From: Streptomyces sp. CB03234
GTDB taxonomy: Bacteria; Actinomycetota; Actinomycetes; Streptomycetales; Streptomycetaceae
Direction of reading: 5' to 3'
Assembly (NCBI RefSeq): GCF_001905885.1
Contig: NZ_LIYH01000001.1
Coordinates: 746,169-810,168, forward strand
DNA length: 64,000 bases
Shown here one piece after another: positions 52,188 to 60,552 of this stretch (position 1 is its first letter; each line of letters begins with the position of its first letter). A model generated the notes under the pieces. The model worked only from the letters and a program-made list of their open reading frames with translations, searched no databases and was not told where the DNA came from. Position numbers and translations under genes: made by a program.

Positions 52188-52484
52188 GACAGCCGTGCCG
52201 GCGGGCTTCGACTCCATCAACGAGTGGGCACTCGGGCTGACGTCGAATTTTGTCGTGGGCGTGGTGGCGGAGGGCATCGGGAAGCGCATCCCCACCGTGA
52301 TGATGCCGTGCGTGAGCGCGGCCTACGCCCAGCACGGCCCTCGGCCAGTCGGTGGAGACACTCCGGTCGACGGGTGTGACGGTTCTGTACGGCGAGGGCG
52401 GATCGGTGCGAACCAGCCGGCCAAGGGCGCCCGGAAGGGTACCCGTGGGCGCTGGTCCTGGAGGCTGTCGAGCGCTGTGCGGCA
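52188..52484 (+). pseudogene. Degenerate flavoprotein fragment, paralogue of 54238-54792
   Basis: Sequence equivalent to the second half of the intact flavoprotein gene is spread over three frames: GFDSINEWALGL and IPTVMMPCV in one, TGVTVLYGEG in the next, YPWALVLEAVE in the third. The intact copy reads GSMNEWALGL, IPTMMMPCV, AGVTVLYGEG and YPWGVALNALE. The first third of the gene is missing. It is a non-functional remnant. Confidence 0.85.
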
Positions 52485-52604
52485 GGGCCTGCCTGAGGCA
52501 GGCCTCCAGACGGACGAAAGCGCCCCCTGCCCCGGCCCATAGGGGCGGATTCCAGCGGTCGCAACACTGGCGGAGTGCCGCAGTGGCGTCGGCTGCGGCG
52601 GTGG

Positions 52605-53000
52605 TCAGTGTTGCCAGTCGGTTTCGCCGCCCGGGCCTACCAGGACGGGATCGATTCCTGAGCCGGTGATGCTCCACAACTCGTAGTCGGAGTCTGGCTC
52701 GACGCTGAGCCGAGTGCCGTCATCGAAGGTGAGGGACAGCGCTCCCAGCCCGGTGACCTTGCTGTCGGTGACGGACCTGGCGAACAGGCCGAGGAGGGGC
52801 GCCAAGGACGGTCCAGTGGCCGGCGTCAGAAGGGCCTGGTGGCCCGAGGAGTCAGTGAAGGTGAACGGTGTCTCGATGACGAGCTCGCCATCGACGCGGA
52901 TGCGGCCGTCTGGGGCGTGATCGGTGAAGCTTATCCGGACCTGGTGGTCGAAGGCCGTACGCGTGACACGGGTGCCGACCAGCTCCGCGGGTGCTTTCAC
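52605..53000 (-). CDS. DUF6188-like hypothetical protein
   Basis: 131 residues. A small beta-rich protein with ELVGTRVTRTAFDHQVRISF at the start and LSLTFDDGTRLSVEPDSDYELW near the end, which is the pattern of DUF6188. The GTG start at 53000 is selected by GGGGGAG upstream. Such proteins are found beside contact-toxin and immunity loci, but no function is established. Lies in the accessory stretch together with DUF1963 and SUKH-4 genes. Confidence 0.78.
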   Translation of the reverse strand: MKAPAELVGTRVTRTAFDHQVRISFTDHAPDGRIRVDGELVIETPFTFTDSSGHQALLTPATGPSLAPLLGLFARSVTDSKVTGLGALSLTFDDGTRLSVEPDSDYELWSITGSGIDPVLVGPGGETDWQH

Positions 53001-53153
53001 CGCTCCCCCTGTCGTAGTTCTGCCGTGTTCGCTCGCACGGCAGCTCCAGGGTAGTTGAGGGCCTGCCCGAGCAGCCGGCAAGCGTACGGCCCCTGATCAT
53101 GCGCGACCCCAGCCCGGGCACGCCACTGCCAAGCCGCCCACCGGCCTCAGCTG

Positions 53154-53957
53154 TCAGTGGCAGTCGAAGCGCCAGTCCCACGGGAGACCGGGGCACTGGC
53201 GGCAAAGGAAGAAGTAGACGCCGCCGCAGTCGCCCAGCTGTATGTCGCCGGTGATGGTCAGAAGGTGCTCCATGCGGTGTCCGCTCTCGCAGTTCGGCCA
53301 GTCGGCAGGCTGCGTCCAGGCGGGCCAGCCGCCGACCTTCGTCCCGATGACGTTGGAGTCGGGCGGCCACATGGAGCCGCCCGTCGGCGACCGGAGACGA
53401 GGTTCCCAGGTCTCCCACATCTCCTTGGGCAGATCAAGCCACCTCGGACAGTCCTCCGCGGTAGTCGGGGACAACGTGGAGGGTTCCGGCATGTGGTCCT
53501 CGTCGTACTCCCCCTCGCTCACCCCGGGGACCTCGGACAGCAGCCCTCCAGCCACGACCTCCGCCTCGTTGCGCCAGTACAGCCGCGGCATCACCGGGCC
53601 GGGATCCTGCTCATGTATCAGCGCGCACCACACCAGCTGCAGCAGGTCCTTCCCCTCCGGGAACTGCAACCCCGGCACATCGTGGGCGAACAGCTGGAGG
53701 ATCGGCACCATCGGCACCGCGCCCGGGACGATTCGGGTGCGGCTGCGCCAGTCGGACCCGTACGTCCAGTGGTCTTCCTGCGCGCAGTACGGCCACGGCT
53801 CGTCCGCGGGCCACAGCAGCTGCCCTCCCAGCGAGCTCTCCCGCACACCAGGTTCACCGGGCTCCGGGTTGAGGAGGGTGGTTTCCCGGGCAAGGCCCGC
53901 GTACTCCGGTATCAGGGTGCGCAGATCCTTCGGCAGCTCGGGGGTGTCTCCGGGCAT
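53154..53957 (-). CDS. DUF1963 (YwqG-like) protein
   Basis: 267 residues. DUF1963 landmarks: SSLGGQLLWPADEPWPYC, VPILQLFAHDVP, TKVGGWPAWTQ and a terminal GDCGGVYFFLCRQCP. YwqG-like proteins are counted among predicted immunity or stress proteins. GAGGAG precedes the ATG at 53955-53957. Upstream (280 bp, no gene) a 7-bp perfect hairpin lies at 53998-54015. Confidence 0.85.
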   Translation of the reverse strand: MPGDTPELPKDLRTLIPEYAGLARETTLLNPEPGEPGVRESSLGGQLLWPADEPWPYCAQEDHWTYGSDWRSRTRIVPGAVPMVPILQLFAHDVPGLQFPEGKDLLQLVWCALIHEQDPGPVMPRLYWRNEAEVVAGGLLSEVPGVSEGEYDEDHMPEPSTLSPTTAEDCPRWLDLPKEMWETWEPRLRSPTGGSMWPPDSNVIGTKVGGWPAWTQPADWPNCESGHRMEHLLTITGDIQLGDCGGVYFFLCRQCPGLPWDWRFDCH

Positions 53958-54237
53958 CGTGGCTCCTCAAGCGTACGAAGATCGACGGAATGCTGCGGGC
54001 ACGTTAGTACGTGCCACCGACAACCCCCATACAGACTCATTCCACCGAAGGGTGCCTTTTCCATAGGTCTGCATGACCTCGACGGCGCTGCTCCTCGCGG
54101 ATGCGGTCGGCGCTGAGGACCCGACTACGGCTGGAGGCCTTTGCCGTCAGGGTGCGATACCCGCATCGGCGGCGGGTGCCTCACGCCGCCTCAAGCCCTC
54201 GCCGAGTGGCTGTGGTTGGGTGTGATCGGATGGGGGC
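53958..54237. other. Intergenic region with a short palindrome
   Basis: No gene is supported. GGCACGT-TAGT-ACGTGCC at 53998-54015 is a perfect 7-bp inverted repeat, 41 bp upstream of the DUF1963 start, in a locally AT-richer stretch that probably holds that gene's promoter. Confidence 0.5.
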
Positions 54238-54792
54238 ATGACGAGGACCTTGTATCTGTTCTGCTCAGCCGCGCCGCCCGTGTTCGATGTCGCCCGGGTG
54301 ATCGAGGACGCTCAGAGCCGGGGCTGGGACGTGTGCCTCGGTCTGACGCCGACCGCTGCCCGGTGGCTGGAGCACAGTCTGGACGGTCTGGCGGCGCTCA
54401 CGGGGCATCCTGTGCGGTTCGCGTACGACCTGCCCGGGCAACCGGATGTGTGGCCCGAGGCGGATGTCATTCTGTTCGCTCCGGCGACGTTCGGCTCGAT
54501 GAACGAGTGGGCGTTGGGGCTGACGGCGAAGTTCGTCGTGAGCGTGGCGGCCCAGGGGGTCGGCAAGGGCATCCCCACCATGATGATGCCGTGCGTGAAC
54601 GAGGCCCATCTGCGGCATCCGGCGTTCGGCACTTCGGTGGCGACGCTTGGGGCGGCCGGGGTGACGGTGCTGTACGGCGAGGGTGCGTACGTGGCGAACC
54701 CGCCGGGCCAGGAGCTGCCCGGCGGGTATCCGTGGGGCGTGGCGTTGAACGCCCTGGAGGGGGCCTACGGCTTGCGGCCCACGCCGCCGTAG
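54238..54792 (+). CDS. Flavoprotein (HFCD-like)
   Basis: 184 residues with the FMN-binding flavoprotein fold: LYLFCSAAPPVFDV at the start, PATFGSMNEWALGL in the middle and MMMPCVN with a Cys in the active region. Relatives act in Ppc decarboxylation or antibiotic maturation; the role here is unknown. GGGGG lies just before the ATG. A damaged paralogue occupies 52188-52484. The 3' end overlaps the convergent methyltransferase by 28 bases. Confidence 0.87.
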   Translation: MTRTLYLFCSAAPPVFDVARVIEDAQSRGWDVCLGLTPTAARWLEHSLDGLAALTGHPVRFAYDLPGQPDVWPEADVILFAPATFGSMNEWALGLTAKFVVSVAAQGVGKGIPTMMMPCVNEAHLRHPAFGTSVATLGAAGVTVLYGEGAYVANPPGQELPGGYPWGVALNALEGAYGLRPTPP

Positions 54793-55586
54793 GCGTCGAC
54801 CGGGTCGGTGGGCTTCGGGGTGTCCGGGGCGGGGCGCCAGTCGGTGACCGGGACGATTCCGGGGGCGACGAGGTCGAGGCCGTAGAAGTAGCCGGCGATC
54901 TCCTCGACGCTGCGCACGTAGTACGGGACGGCGTCGCTCTTGTTGTAGGCCTCGGAGGCGGCGATCATGCCCTCGCTGGTGGCCGTACCGTCGCAGATCG
55001 TGAGGTAGCTGCCCGAGGGGAGGCCCGCCATGAGGTCGTTGATCAAGGACCGGGCCCGGTCGTGGTCGGCGACGTGGCCCAGGGTGTTGAGGATCATCAG
55101 GGCCACCGGCCGGGAGAGGTCCAGGGTGGCCGACGCGGCTTCCAGGATGGTGTCGGGGGCGTAGAGGTCCGCGTCGATGTACGCGGTGCGGCCCTCAGGG
55201 GTGCTGGTGAGGAGCGCACGGGCGTGGGCCAGGACCAGGGGGTCGTTGTCGACGTACACGATCCGGCTGTCCGGGGCGACGTGTTGGGCGACCTGGTGGG
55301 TGTTGTCGCCGGTCGGGAGGCCCGTGCCGATGTCGAGGAACTGGCGGACACCCGCTTCACCGGCCAGGTACCGGACCGCGCGGCCGAGGAAGTGGCGGCT
55401 CGTGCGGGCCACGTCGACGAGGCCGGGGAAGATCGCCTTGATCTGGTCGCCGAGCTCGCGGTCCACCTCGTAGTAGTCCTTGCCGCCCACGAAGTAGTTC
55501 CAGAAGCGGGCCGAGTGCGGCTTGCTGGTGTCGATCCGGGCGTGAATCTCCGCGGCGGAGAGGGGCGCGGGGTCGCGGTCCGGCAC
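54765..55586 (-). CDS. DUF574-type SAM-dependent methyltransferase
   Basis: 273 residues, Methyltransf_19 family, highly expanded in Streptomyces. Signature segments are SARFWNYFVGGKDYYEVDRE, FLDIGTGLPTGDNTHQVAQ (SAM loop) and ARIVYVDNDPLVLAHARALL-like strand 2. The GTG at 55584-55586 is chosen because AGGAGG (55592-55597) lies five bases upstream; a GTG six codons earlier has none. Substrate unknown. Confidence 0.88.
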   Translation of the reverse strand: MPDRDPAPLSAAEIHARIDTSKPHSARFWNYFVGGKDYYEVDRELGDQIKAIFPGLVDVARTSRHFLGRAVRYLAGEAGVRQFLDIGTGLPTGDNTHQVAQHVAPDSRIVYVDNDPLVLAHARALLTSTPEGRTAYIDADLYAPDTILEAASATLDLSRPVALMILNTLGHVADHDRARSLINDLMAGLPSGSYLTICDGTATSEGMIAASEAYNKSDAVPYYVRSVEEIAGYFYGLDLVAPGIVPVTDWRPAPDTPKPTDPVDAYGGVGRKP

Positions 55587-55650
55587 AAGAGCCTCCTGGG
55601 GCACGTGGGTCGTCGATGAGGCTCCAAACTAATCGAACAGCGGGGAGTCG

Positions 55651-56508
55651 GTGGGGGTTTGGGGCGTGCGGCCGCGTTGTCAGTGGTCGCGGGGGGCGGC
55701 GGTCGACGACCTCGGGGCGCTGCGCGGGCGGTTCGCCGATCTGGCGGGGGGGAGTGGGGCCGAGGTGGTCGCGGCCGCCTCCGAGCGGCTGCTCGCCGTG
55801 TTCGCCGAGGAGGGGGCGGGTTGGGTGGAGGAGGTCCCGGTGTTCTGGCGCATCGCCGCGCTGATACGGCCGATGGCGCTGATCGCCCGACCGGGCAGGG
55901 GACTGCGGCTCGATCTGCCGGTTGGGCTCCTGGAGGACGAGTTCGGGGCCGGGGAGATTGTGAGGCTGGACCCGGCGGACCTGCCCGCGGGCCTGGAACA
56001 CGGGCCGACGCGGCGGTTCCTCGCCGAGGTCGGGCTGCCCAAGGACGGCTTGATGTTCTGGCTGGACGATCACGACACCCTGCTCAGTACGTTGAGGGAG
56101 GAGCGTGAACGCCTCGGCAGGGACTCGGAGTTGTGGCGCTTGTGGGTCGGTGACGAGTTGCCGGACGACGCCGACCGGCTGCTGGTCCTGGGTGGGCTGA
56201 TGCACGACTTCGACGTCGTGCTCGACGGGCGCACCGGCGCGGTCCACCACCTCGAGTGCGGCGCCGACGCACTGACCCCGGTGAACGCCGACATCTCGAC
56301 CCTCGCCTTCACGGTGTGGATGCACAGCCGCGAGCAGAAACTCAACAAGGAGCACGGCCTGACCAACGACTTCTACCACCAGCTCGCCAACACCATGATC
56401 GCCACCCTCGCCTCGGTCGACCCCGTCGCCTGCCTCCCCGCGGCCGGTCCGGACGACTACCGCTACTGGCCGGAGGTGTTTCACGACGAGGCGGGGGCTG
56501 TGCTGTGA
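55651..56508 (+). CDS. SUKH-4 family immunity-like protein
   Basis: 285 residues. The C-terminal half has the SUKH-4 pattern: FLAEVGLPKDGLMFWLDD, LLVLGGLMHDFDVVLDG, VHHLECG, ADISTLAFTVWMH and NDFYHQLANTMI. SUKH proteins neutralise nuclease toxins of contact systems or phages. No toxin gene is adjacent, so it is an orphan. GTG at 55651 has GGGGAG upstream; GTG at 55666 is an alternative. A tandem-repeat zone follows its stop. Confidence 0.83.
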   Translation: MGVWGVRPRCQWSRGAAVDDLGALRGRFADLAGGSGAEVVAAASERLLAVFAEEGAGWVEEVPVFWRIAALIRPMALIARPGRGLRLDLPVGLLEDEFGAGEIVRLDPADLPAGLEHGPTRRFLAEVGLPKDGLMFWLDDHDTLLSTLREERERLGRDSELWRLWVGDELPDDADRLLVLGGLMHDFDVVLDGRTGAVHHLECGADALTPVNADISTLAFTVWMHSREQKLNKEHGLTNDFYHQLANTMIATLASVDPVACLPAAGPDDYRYWPEVFHDEAGAVL

Positions 56509-56572
56509 CCGGTCGCCCGAACCGGCAGTCGGATATCGGGCGGGGCGAGGGCGGGGTGGGGTGGTGGGGCGT

Positions 56573-56727
56573 GGTGCGGTGCGGTGCGGTGCGGTGCGGT
56601 GCGCGTCGGTGCGGGGCGGGTGGTCCGGGACGGGCGGTGAGTCCCGTCGGTGCGGGGTGGGCGGTCCGGGACGGGCGGTGAGTCCCGTCGGTGGGGGGGT
56701 GGGTGGTTCGGGACGGGCCGTGGGCGG
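56573..56727. repeat. GGTGC pentanucleotide run and 41-bp tandem repeat
   Basis: Six GGTGC units at 56573-56602 lead into a 41-bp unit present three times (56605, 56646, 56687), the last degenerate. The array fills most of the 244-bp gap between the SUKH-4 and VOC genes. Confidence 0.85.
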
Positions 56728-56752
56728 CGGTGCCGGGTGCCGGGCCGAGGGG

Positions 56753-57163
56753 TCAGCGGAGCTGCTGGATGCGGACCAGGTTGCCCGCCGGATCGCGGAA
56801 GGCGCAGTCGCGGATACCGTACGGCTGCTCGGTCGGCTCCTGGACGACCTCGGCGTCGCCGGCCCGCAGCTTCTCGAAGGTGCCGTCGAGGTCCCGGGTG
56901 GCCAGCAGGATCCAGCCGTAGGTGCCCTTGGCCATCATCTCGAGGATGGTGCGGCGCTCGTCCTCGGTGACCCCGGGGTCCGCGGCCGGCGGCGCCAGCA
57001 GGATGGACGTGCCGGGCTGGCCGACGGGGCCGACCGTGATCCAGCGCATCGTGCCCTGTCCGACGTCGCTGCGGACCTCGAAGCCGAGGAAGTCACGGTA
57101 GAAGGCCAGGGAGGCGTCCGGGTCGACATGCGGGAGGAAGCTGGTGTGAATGGTGATGTCCAT
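56753..57163 (-). CDS. VOC (glyoxalase/bleomycin-resistance fold) protein
   Basis: 136 residues with two beta-alpha-beta-beta-beta modules: LAFYRDFLGFEVRSD in the first, FEKLRAGDAEVVQEP and CAFRDPAGNLVRIQQ in the second. Metal-type ligands of glyoxalase I are only partly conserved, so its activity is open. No Shine-Dalgarno precedes the ATG at 57161-57163 and a TAGCAT -10-like element lies 11 bp upstream, so the transcript is probably leaderless. Confidence 0.88.
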   Translation of the reverse strand: MDITIHTSFLPHVDPDASLAFYRDFLGFEVRSDVGQGTMRWITVGPVGQPGTSILLAPPAADPGVTEDERRTILEMMAKGTYGWILLATRDLDGTFEKLRAGDAEVVQEPTEQPYGIRDCAFRDPAGNLVRIQQLR

Positions 57164-57293
57164 GACGACGATGCTAGGTGCGGTTCCGTGACCGGGCACG
57201 TCCCGATTCCTGGCCGATCCGGCCGCCTGTGCCGCCTGCGCCGCCCGATGCCGCCCGATACGGTCGCGGCGCGGCGGAGGGCCGGATCAGGTG

Positions 57294-57368
57294 TCAGGCG
57301 TTGGGACGCTTGCCGTGGTTGGCGCCCTTCTTCTTACGGGCGCGGCGCTTGTTTCCTCGCTTGGACAT
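57294..57368 (-). CDS. bL37-like small ribosomal protein, 24 residues
   Basis: A 24-residue, extremely basic protein starting MSKRGNKRRARKKKG and ending ANHGKRPNA. This matches the actinobacterial ribosomal protein bL37, a short protein often missed in annotation. GGAGG lies eight bases before the ATG at 57366-57368. Stop TGA at 57294-57296. Confidence 0.85.
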   Translation of the reverse strand: MSKRGNKRRARKKKGANHGKRPNA

Positions 57369-57539
57369 GGTGCGTACCTCCATCGCCAGTTTAGGTTCGG
57401 TCCGTACGTCGCGCATCGGGTGCCGAACCGCGCGTGCGACGGAGCGCACCTTCGTGGGACCGCCGTGCGCCCTGCCCTCCCGGGTCGGGGGAGAGCGACT
57501 CTGCCGTGGGGGAAGCCGGCGGAGGGACCAGGAGGCGAC

Positions 57540-57716
57540 ATGGCTCGTACGCAGTCCAAGTGCGGCGCGCGCACCAAGCACGGTGGGCGCTGTCAGCGGC
57601 TCGCGATGGTGGGGGCCTCGCGGTGCAACCTGCACCGCGGGGACTGGGCGACCTACACCATCGACCGGGAACGGGAACGGGAACGCGACCGGGAACGCAA
57701 GCGACGGAAGCGCTGA
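57540..57716 (+). CDS. Small HGGX-type Cys/His-rich protein
   Basis: 58 residues. CGARTKHGGRCQRLAM and CNLHRG form a Cys/His cluster (C8, C18, C29, H32) that resembles a small zinc-binding fold seen in phage and actinobacterial proteins. The C-terminus is an alternating Arg/Glu helix. AGGAGG at 57530-57535 precedes the ATG. Function unknown. Confidence 0.8.
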   Translation: MARTQSKCGARTKHGGRCQRLAMVGASRCNLHRGDWATYTIDRERERERDRERKRRKR

Positions 57717-57757
57717 TACCGGGGCTCGGGCGGGCCGCGGGGGCGCACACTGGAGCC

Positions 57758-57991
57758 ATGTGCCGCAGTATCAAGACCCTCCGCCCGCCCGTACTCCCCA
57801 CCGAGGCCACCGAGGAGGACATCCGCGCCGCAGCCCTGCAGTACGTACGCAAGGTGTCCGGGTTCCGGGCGCCCGCCGCGCACAACCGGGAGGTGTTCGA
57901 GCGGGCCGTGGACGAGGTCGCCGAGGCGACCCGGCGGCTGCTCGACGGCATCGAAGTGCGGGGCGCCGCCGCCAAGAGCGTCCGCCCGTAG
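57758..57991 (+). CDS. DUF2277 family protein
   Basis: 77 residues. MCRSIKTLRPP at the N-terminus and AALQYVRKVSGFRAP define DUF2277, a short helical family of unknown role in actinobacteria and cyanobacteria. TGGAG lies four bases before the ATG. Monocistronic by spacing. Confidence 0.87.
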   Translation: MCRSIKTLRPPVLPTEATEEDIRAAALQYVRKVSGFRAPAAHNREVFERAVDEVAEATRRLLDGIEVRGAAAKSVRP

Positions 57992-58127
57992 GTGTTGAAC
58001 TGGGTGGCGGCAGCAGGGCAGACACGGTTCGCCCGAGCACGGGATTCCCTCCTGCTGACCGGATCGGTCCGCTGCCGGACCCGATGCGGCCTGTTGCCGC
58101 CCACGCCCGGCGGCTCAGGCTTGGGAC

Positions 58128-58727
58128 ATGACCCGAGCACTGATCGTCATCGATGTCCAGGAGTCCTTCCGCGCCCGTCCGCTCTGGGCAACCACCTCCG
58201 ACCCGAAGATCGCCGACCAGGTGAACCGACTGGTCCGGCTCTCCCGCCGAGCCGGGGACCTGGTGGTGTGGGTACTGCACTCCGAGCCCGGCACCGGCGA
58301 TGTCTTCGACCCGGCCCTCGGCCATGTCCGGCTGATGGAGGAGCTGGAACCAGCGGATGGGGAGCCGTTGATCCACAAGACCTCGCACAACGCGTTCACC
58401 ACCACCAACCTGCAACAGCTCCTCACCGAGCGCGGCGTCCGCGAACTCACCGTCTGCGGCATCCGCACCGAGCAGTGCGTGGAGACCACCATCCGCGTCG
58501 CCAGCGACCTCGGCTACCGGGTCACCTTTGCCGTCGACGCGACCGCGACCAATCCCATCCCGCACCGCGACGCTCCCGCCGACCAGAGCGTCGCCGAGCT
58601 GCTGGCCGACCCCCGCACGCTGCCTGCCGAAGAGGTCATCAGGCGCACCGAGTACGCCCTCGCCGGACGCTTCGCCACCATCGCGACGGTCGCTCAGCTG
58701 GAGGCCGCCGCGGGACTTCCGTCATGA
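58128..58727 (+). CDS. Isochorismatase-like cysteine hydrolase
   Basis: 199 residues. The catalytic triad of the family is D9 (LIVIDVQ), K84 (LIHKTSHNAF) and C117 (GIRTEQCVETT). Members hydrolyse amides or vinyl ethers such as nicotinamide or isochorismate; the substrate is not predictable. Ten bp separate its stop from the GTG of the GlxA-type regulator on the same strand, so they probably share a transcript. Confidence 0.9.
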   Translation: MTRALIVIDVQESFRARPLWATTSDPKIADQVNRLVRLSRRAGDLVVWVLHSEPGTGDVFDPALGHVRLMEELEPADGEPLIHKTSHNAFTTTNLQQLLTERGVRELTVCGIRTEQCVETTIRVASDLGYRVTFAVDATATNPIPHRDAPADQSVAELLADPRTLPAEEVIRRTEYALAGRFATIATVAQLEAAAGLPS

Positions 58728-58737
58728 TGACCGAATC

Positions 58738-59646
58738 GTGACTCACATCGTCTTCTTCCTGGTGCCCGGAGTCCACTTGCTGGACCTGGCCGGCCCCGCG
58801 CAGGTCTTTTCCACGGCCGCCGACTTCGGGCACCCCTACACGCTCTCTTACGTCGCCGAGCAGCCACAGGTCTCCACCGCCCAGGGGCTGCCGCTGGTGG
58901 CCGGACTCGACTGGCCCGAGCTGCAGCCCGAGGATCTGATCGTGGTGCCCGGCTGGCGGGCAGTCACCCTGGCTGACGCCCCAGCCATCGGCGCCGCCTC
59001 GTTGCGGGTCCTCCGCGACCACCACGCCAGGGGCGGGACTGTGGCCAGCGTCTGCGCCGGAGCCGAGGCGCTCGGCCAGGCCGGCCTGCTCGACGGCCGC
59101 CACTGCACCACCCACCACGACGTGCAGGACGAGCTGGCCCTGCGCCACCCCAGGGCGGTGGTCGTCCGCGACGTACTGTTCACCGCCGACGACCGGGTGA
59201 TCACCTCGGCCGGCATCGCCAGCGGCATCGATCTGGCCCTGCACCTGGTCGCGACCCGGCACGGCCCGGCCGTCGCCGCCCAGGTGGCCCGGGACATGGT
59301 CGTCTACGCTCGCCGCAACGGTCAGGAGCCGCAGTCCAGCGCGATGCTCCGGCACCGGTCCCACCTCGACGACACGGTGCACCGCGCCCAGGACCTCATC
59401 GACGCCCGCTTCGACCAATCGCTCCCGCTACCCACCCTGGCCTCGGCCGTCGGCGTGAGCGAACGCACCCTCACCCGCCTCTTCAGCCGCGCCACCGGGC
59501 TCACCCCACTGCGCTACCAGCAGACCCTCCGCCTCGAACGCGCCCAGCACTTCATCAGCCACGGCGCGACGATCGACGCTGCCGCCCGCTCAGTCGGTTT
59601 CCAGGATCCACGCATGCTGCGCCGCCTCCGCGCCCGCACGGCCTGA
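58738..59646 (+). CDS. GlxA-family AraC-type regulator
   Basis: 302 residues. The N-terminal DJ-1/PfpI-like domain carries the Cys elbow (ASVCAGAEALG) and the C-terminal AraC helix-turn-helix pair occupies about residues 215-300 (LASAVGVSERTLTRLF, then RYQQTLRLERAQ). GTG start at 58738. Pairing an AraC/DJ-1 regulator with an isochorismatase-like hydrolase is common and suggests control of that enzyme (inference). Confidence 0.9.
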   Translation: MTHIVFFLVPGVHLLDLAGPAQVFSTAADFGHPYTLSYVAEQPQVSTAQGLPLVAGLDWPELQPEDLIVVPGWRAVTLADAPAIGAASLRVLRDHHARGGTVASVCAGAEALGQAGLLDGRHCTTHHDVQDELALRHPRAVVVRDVLFTADDRVITSAGIASGIDLALHLVATRHGPAVAAQVARDMVVYARRNGQEPQSSAMLRHRSHLDDTVHRAQDLIDARFDQSLPLPTLASAVGVSERTLTRLFSRATGLTPLRYQQTLRLERAQHFISHGATIDAAARSVGFQDPRMLRRLRARTA

Positions 59647-59714
59647 CCGCGTCACGCCATCGAACGCCCCCGGGTACGCAACTGACTCCCGTGCCCACCT
59701 CCGTGGTGGAGCCG

Positions 59715-60329
59715 CTAAGAGGCCGCTGACGGGGACGCTGACGGGGACGGGGCCGGGGCCGGCGGGCGGCGTATGACGTAGGCGGCGAGGGCGCCCGCCA
59801 GGAACAGCGCGAGCACCGATACCGCGACGCCCGTCCACGTCGCGCCCAGCCACTGCCCGCCGAAGTAGCCGAGGCCCACGCTGTACGACGCCCAGACCAC
59901 ACCCGCCAGGGCGGACCAGGGCAGGAACTGGCTGGCCTTGCGGCGCGCCGCGCCCGCGCCCAGCGAGACCACCGAGCGCCCGGCCGGGGCGAACCGCGCG
60001 ATGACGACGAGGACGCCGCCGCCCCGCGCCAGAGCGGCGCCGAGACGTTCCTGCGCGCTGGTCAGCCGGCGCGACCGGGCGATCGCCCGGTGCAGGCGGG
60101 ACCGCCCGCGCCACGCGAGGCGGTACGCGACGAGGTCGCCCAGCAGGGAGGCGGTGGCCGCGCACAGCGTCAGCGCGAGGAGCGAGCCACTCCCCGTCGC
60201 GGCGACCGTCGCGGCGGTGATCACCAGGATGCCGCTCGGCAGGACCGGCAGGAACACGTCCAGCAGGACGGATACGGCGACGGCCGTATAGATCCATGGG
60301 CCGGCGGCCACGCTTTCGAGCACCTTCAC
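59715..60329 (-). CDS. DedA-family membrane protein, second copy
   Basis: 204 residues with about five hydrophobic segments. LDVFLPVLPSGILVI and VIARFAPAGRSVVSLGAG correspond to the two DedA re-entrant segments with the conserved Arg residues. The C-terminal tail is Pro/Ser/Ala-rich. GTG start at 60327-60329. Distantly related to the DedA at 42855-43466. Confidence 0.88.
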   Translation of the reverse strand: MKVLESVAAGPWIYTAVAVSVLLDVFLPVLPSGILVITAATVAATGSGSLLALTLCAATASLLGDLVAYRLAWRGRSRLHRAIARSRRLTSAQERLGAALARGGGVLVVIARFAPAGRSVVSLGAGAARRKASQFLPWSALAGVVWASYSVGLGYFGGQWLGATWTGVAVSVLALFLAGALAAYVIRRPPAPAPSPSASPSAAS

Positions 60330-60520
60330 TCCCCGGTCCCGTGAAGCCGGTCCCGTGAGGCGGGCGGCGCGGCTGGACAGGCGGAAAGCGTACGCCGGAA
60401 GGCGGGTCGGCGATCACCCGGGCGGGGGACCGAGGGGAACTGTGCGAGGCCGGTGCCCCACGCCTGGGTGCGGGAGGGTGCGGAAGGGTGCGTACAGCGT
60501 CGGAAGGGTGCGCTGCGGCT

Positions 60521-60552
60521 GCGTAAGCGCGGCGTACCCGCCGCGCTTACGC
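60521..60552. terminator. Terminator overlapping the doxX stop
   Basis: Perfect 14-bp stem (60521-60534 with 60539-60552) and four-base loop; the distal arm includes the doxX stop codon (60547-60549). It would end doxX transcription before dedA. Confidence 0.85.
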
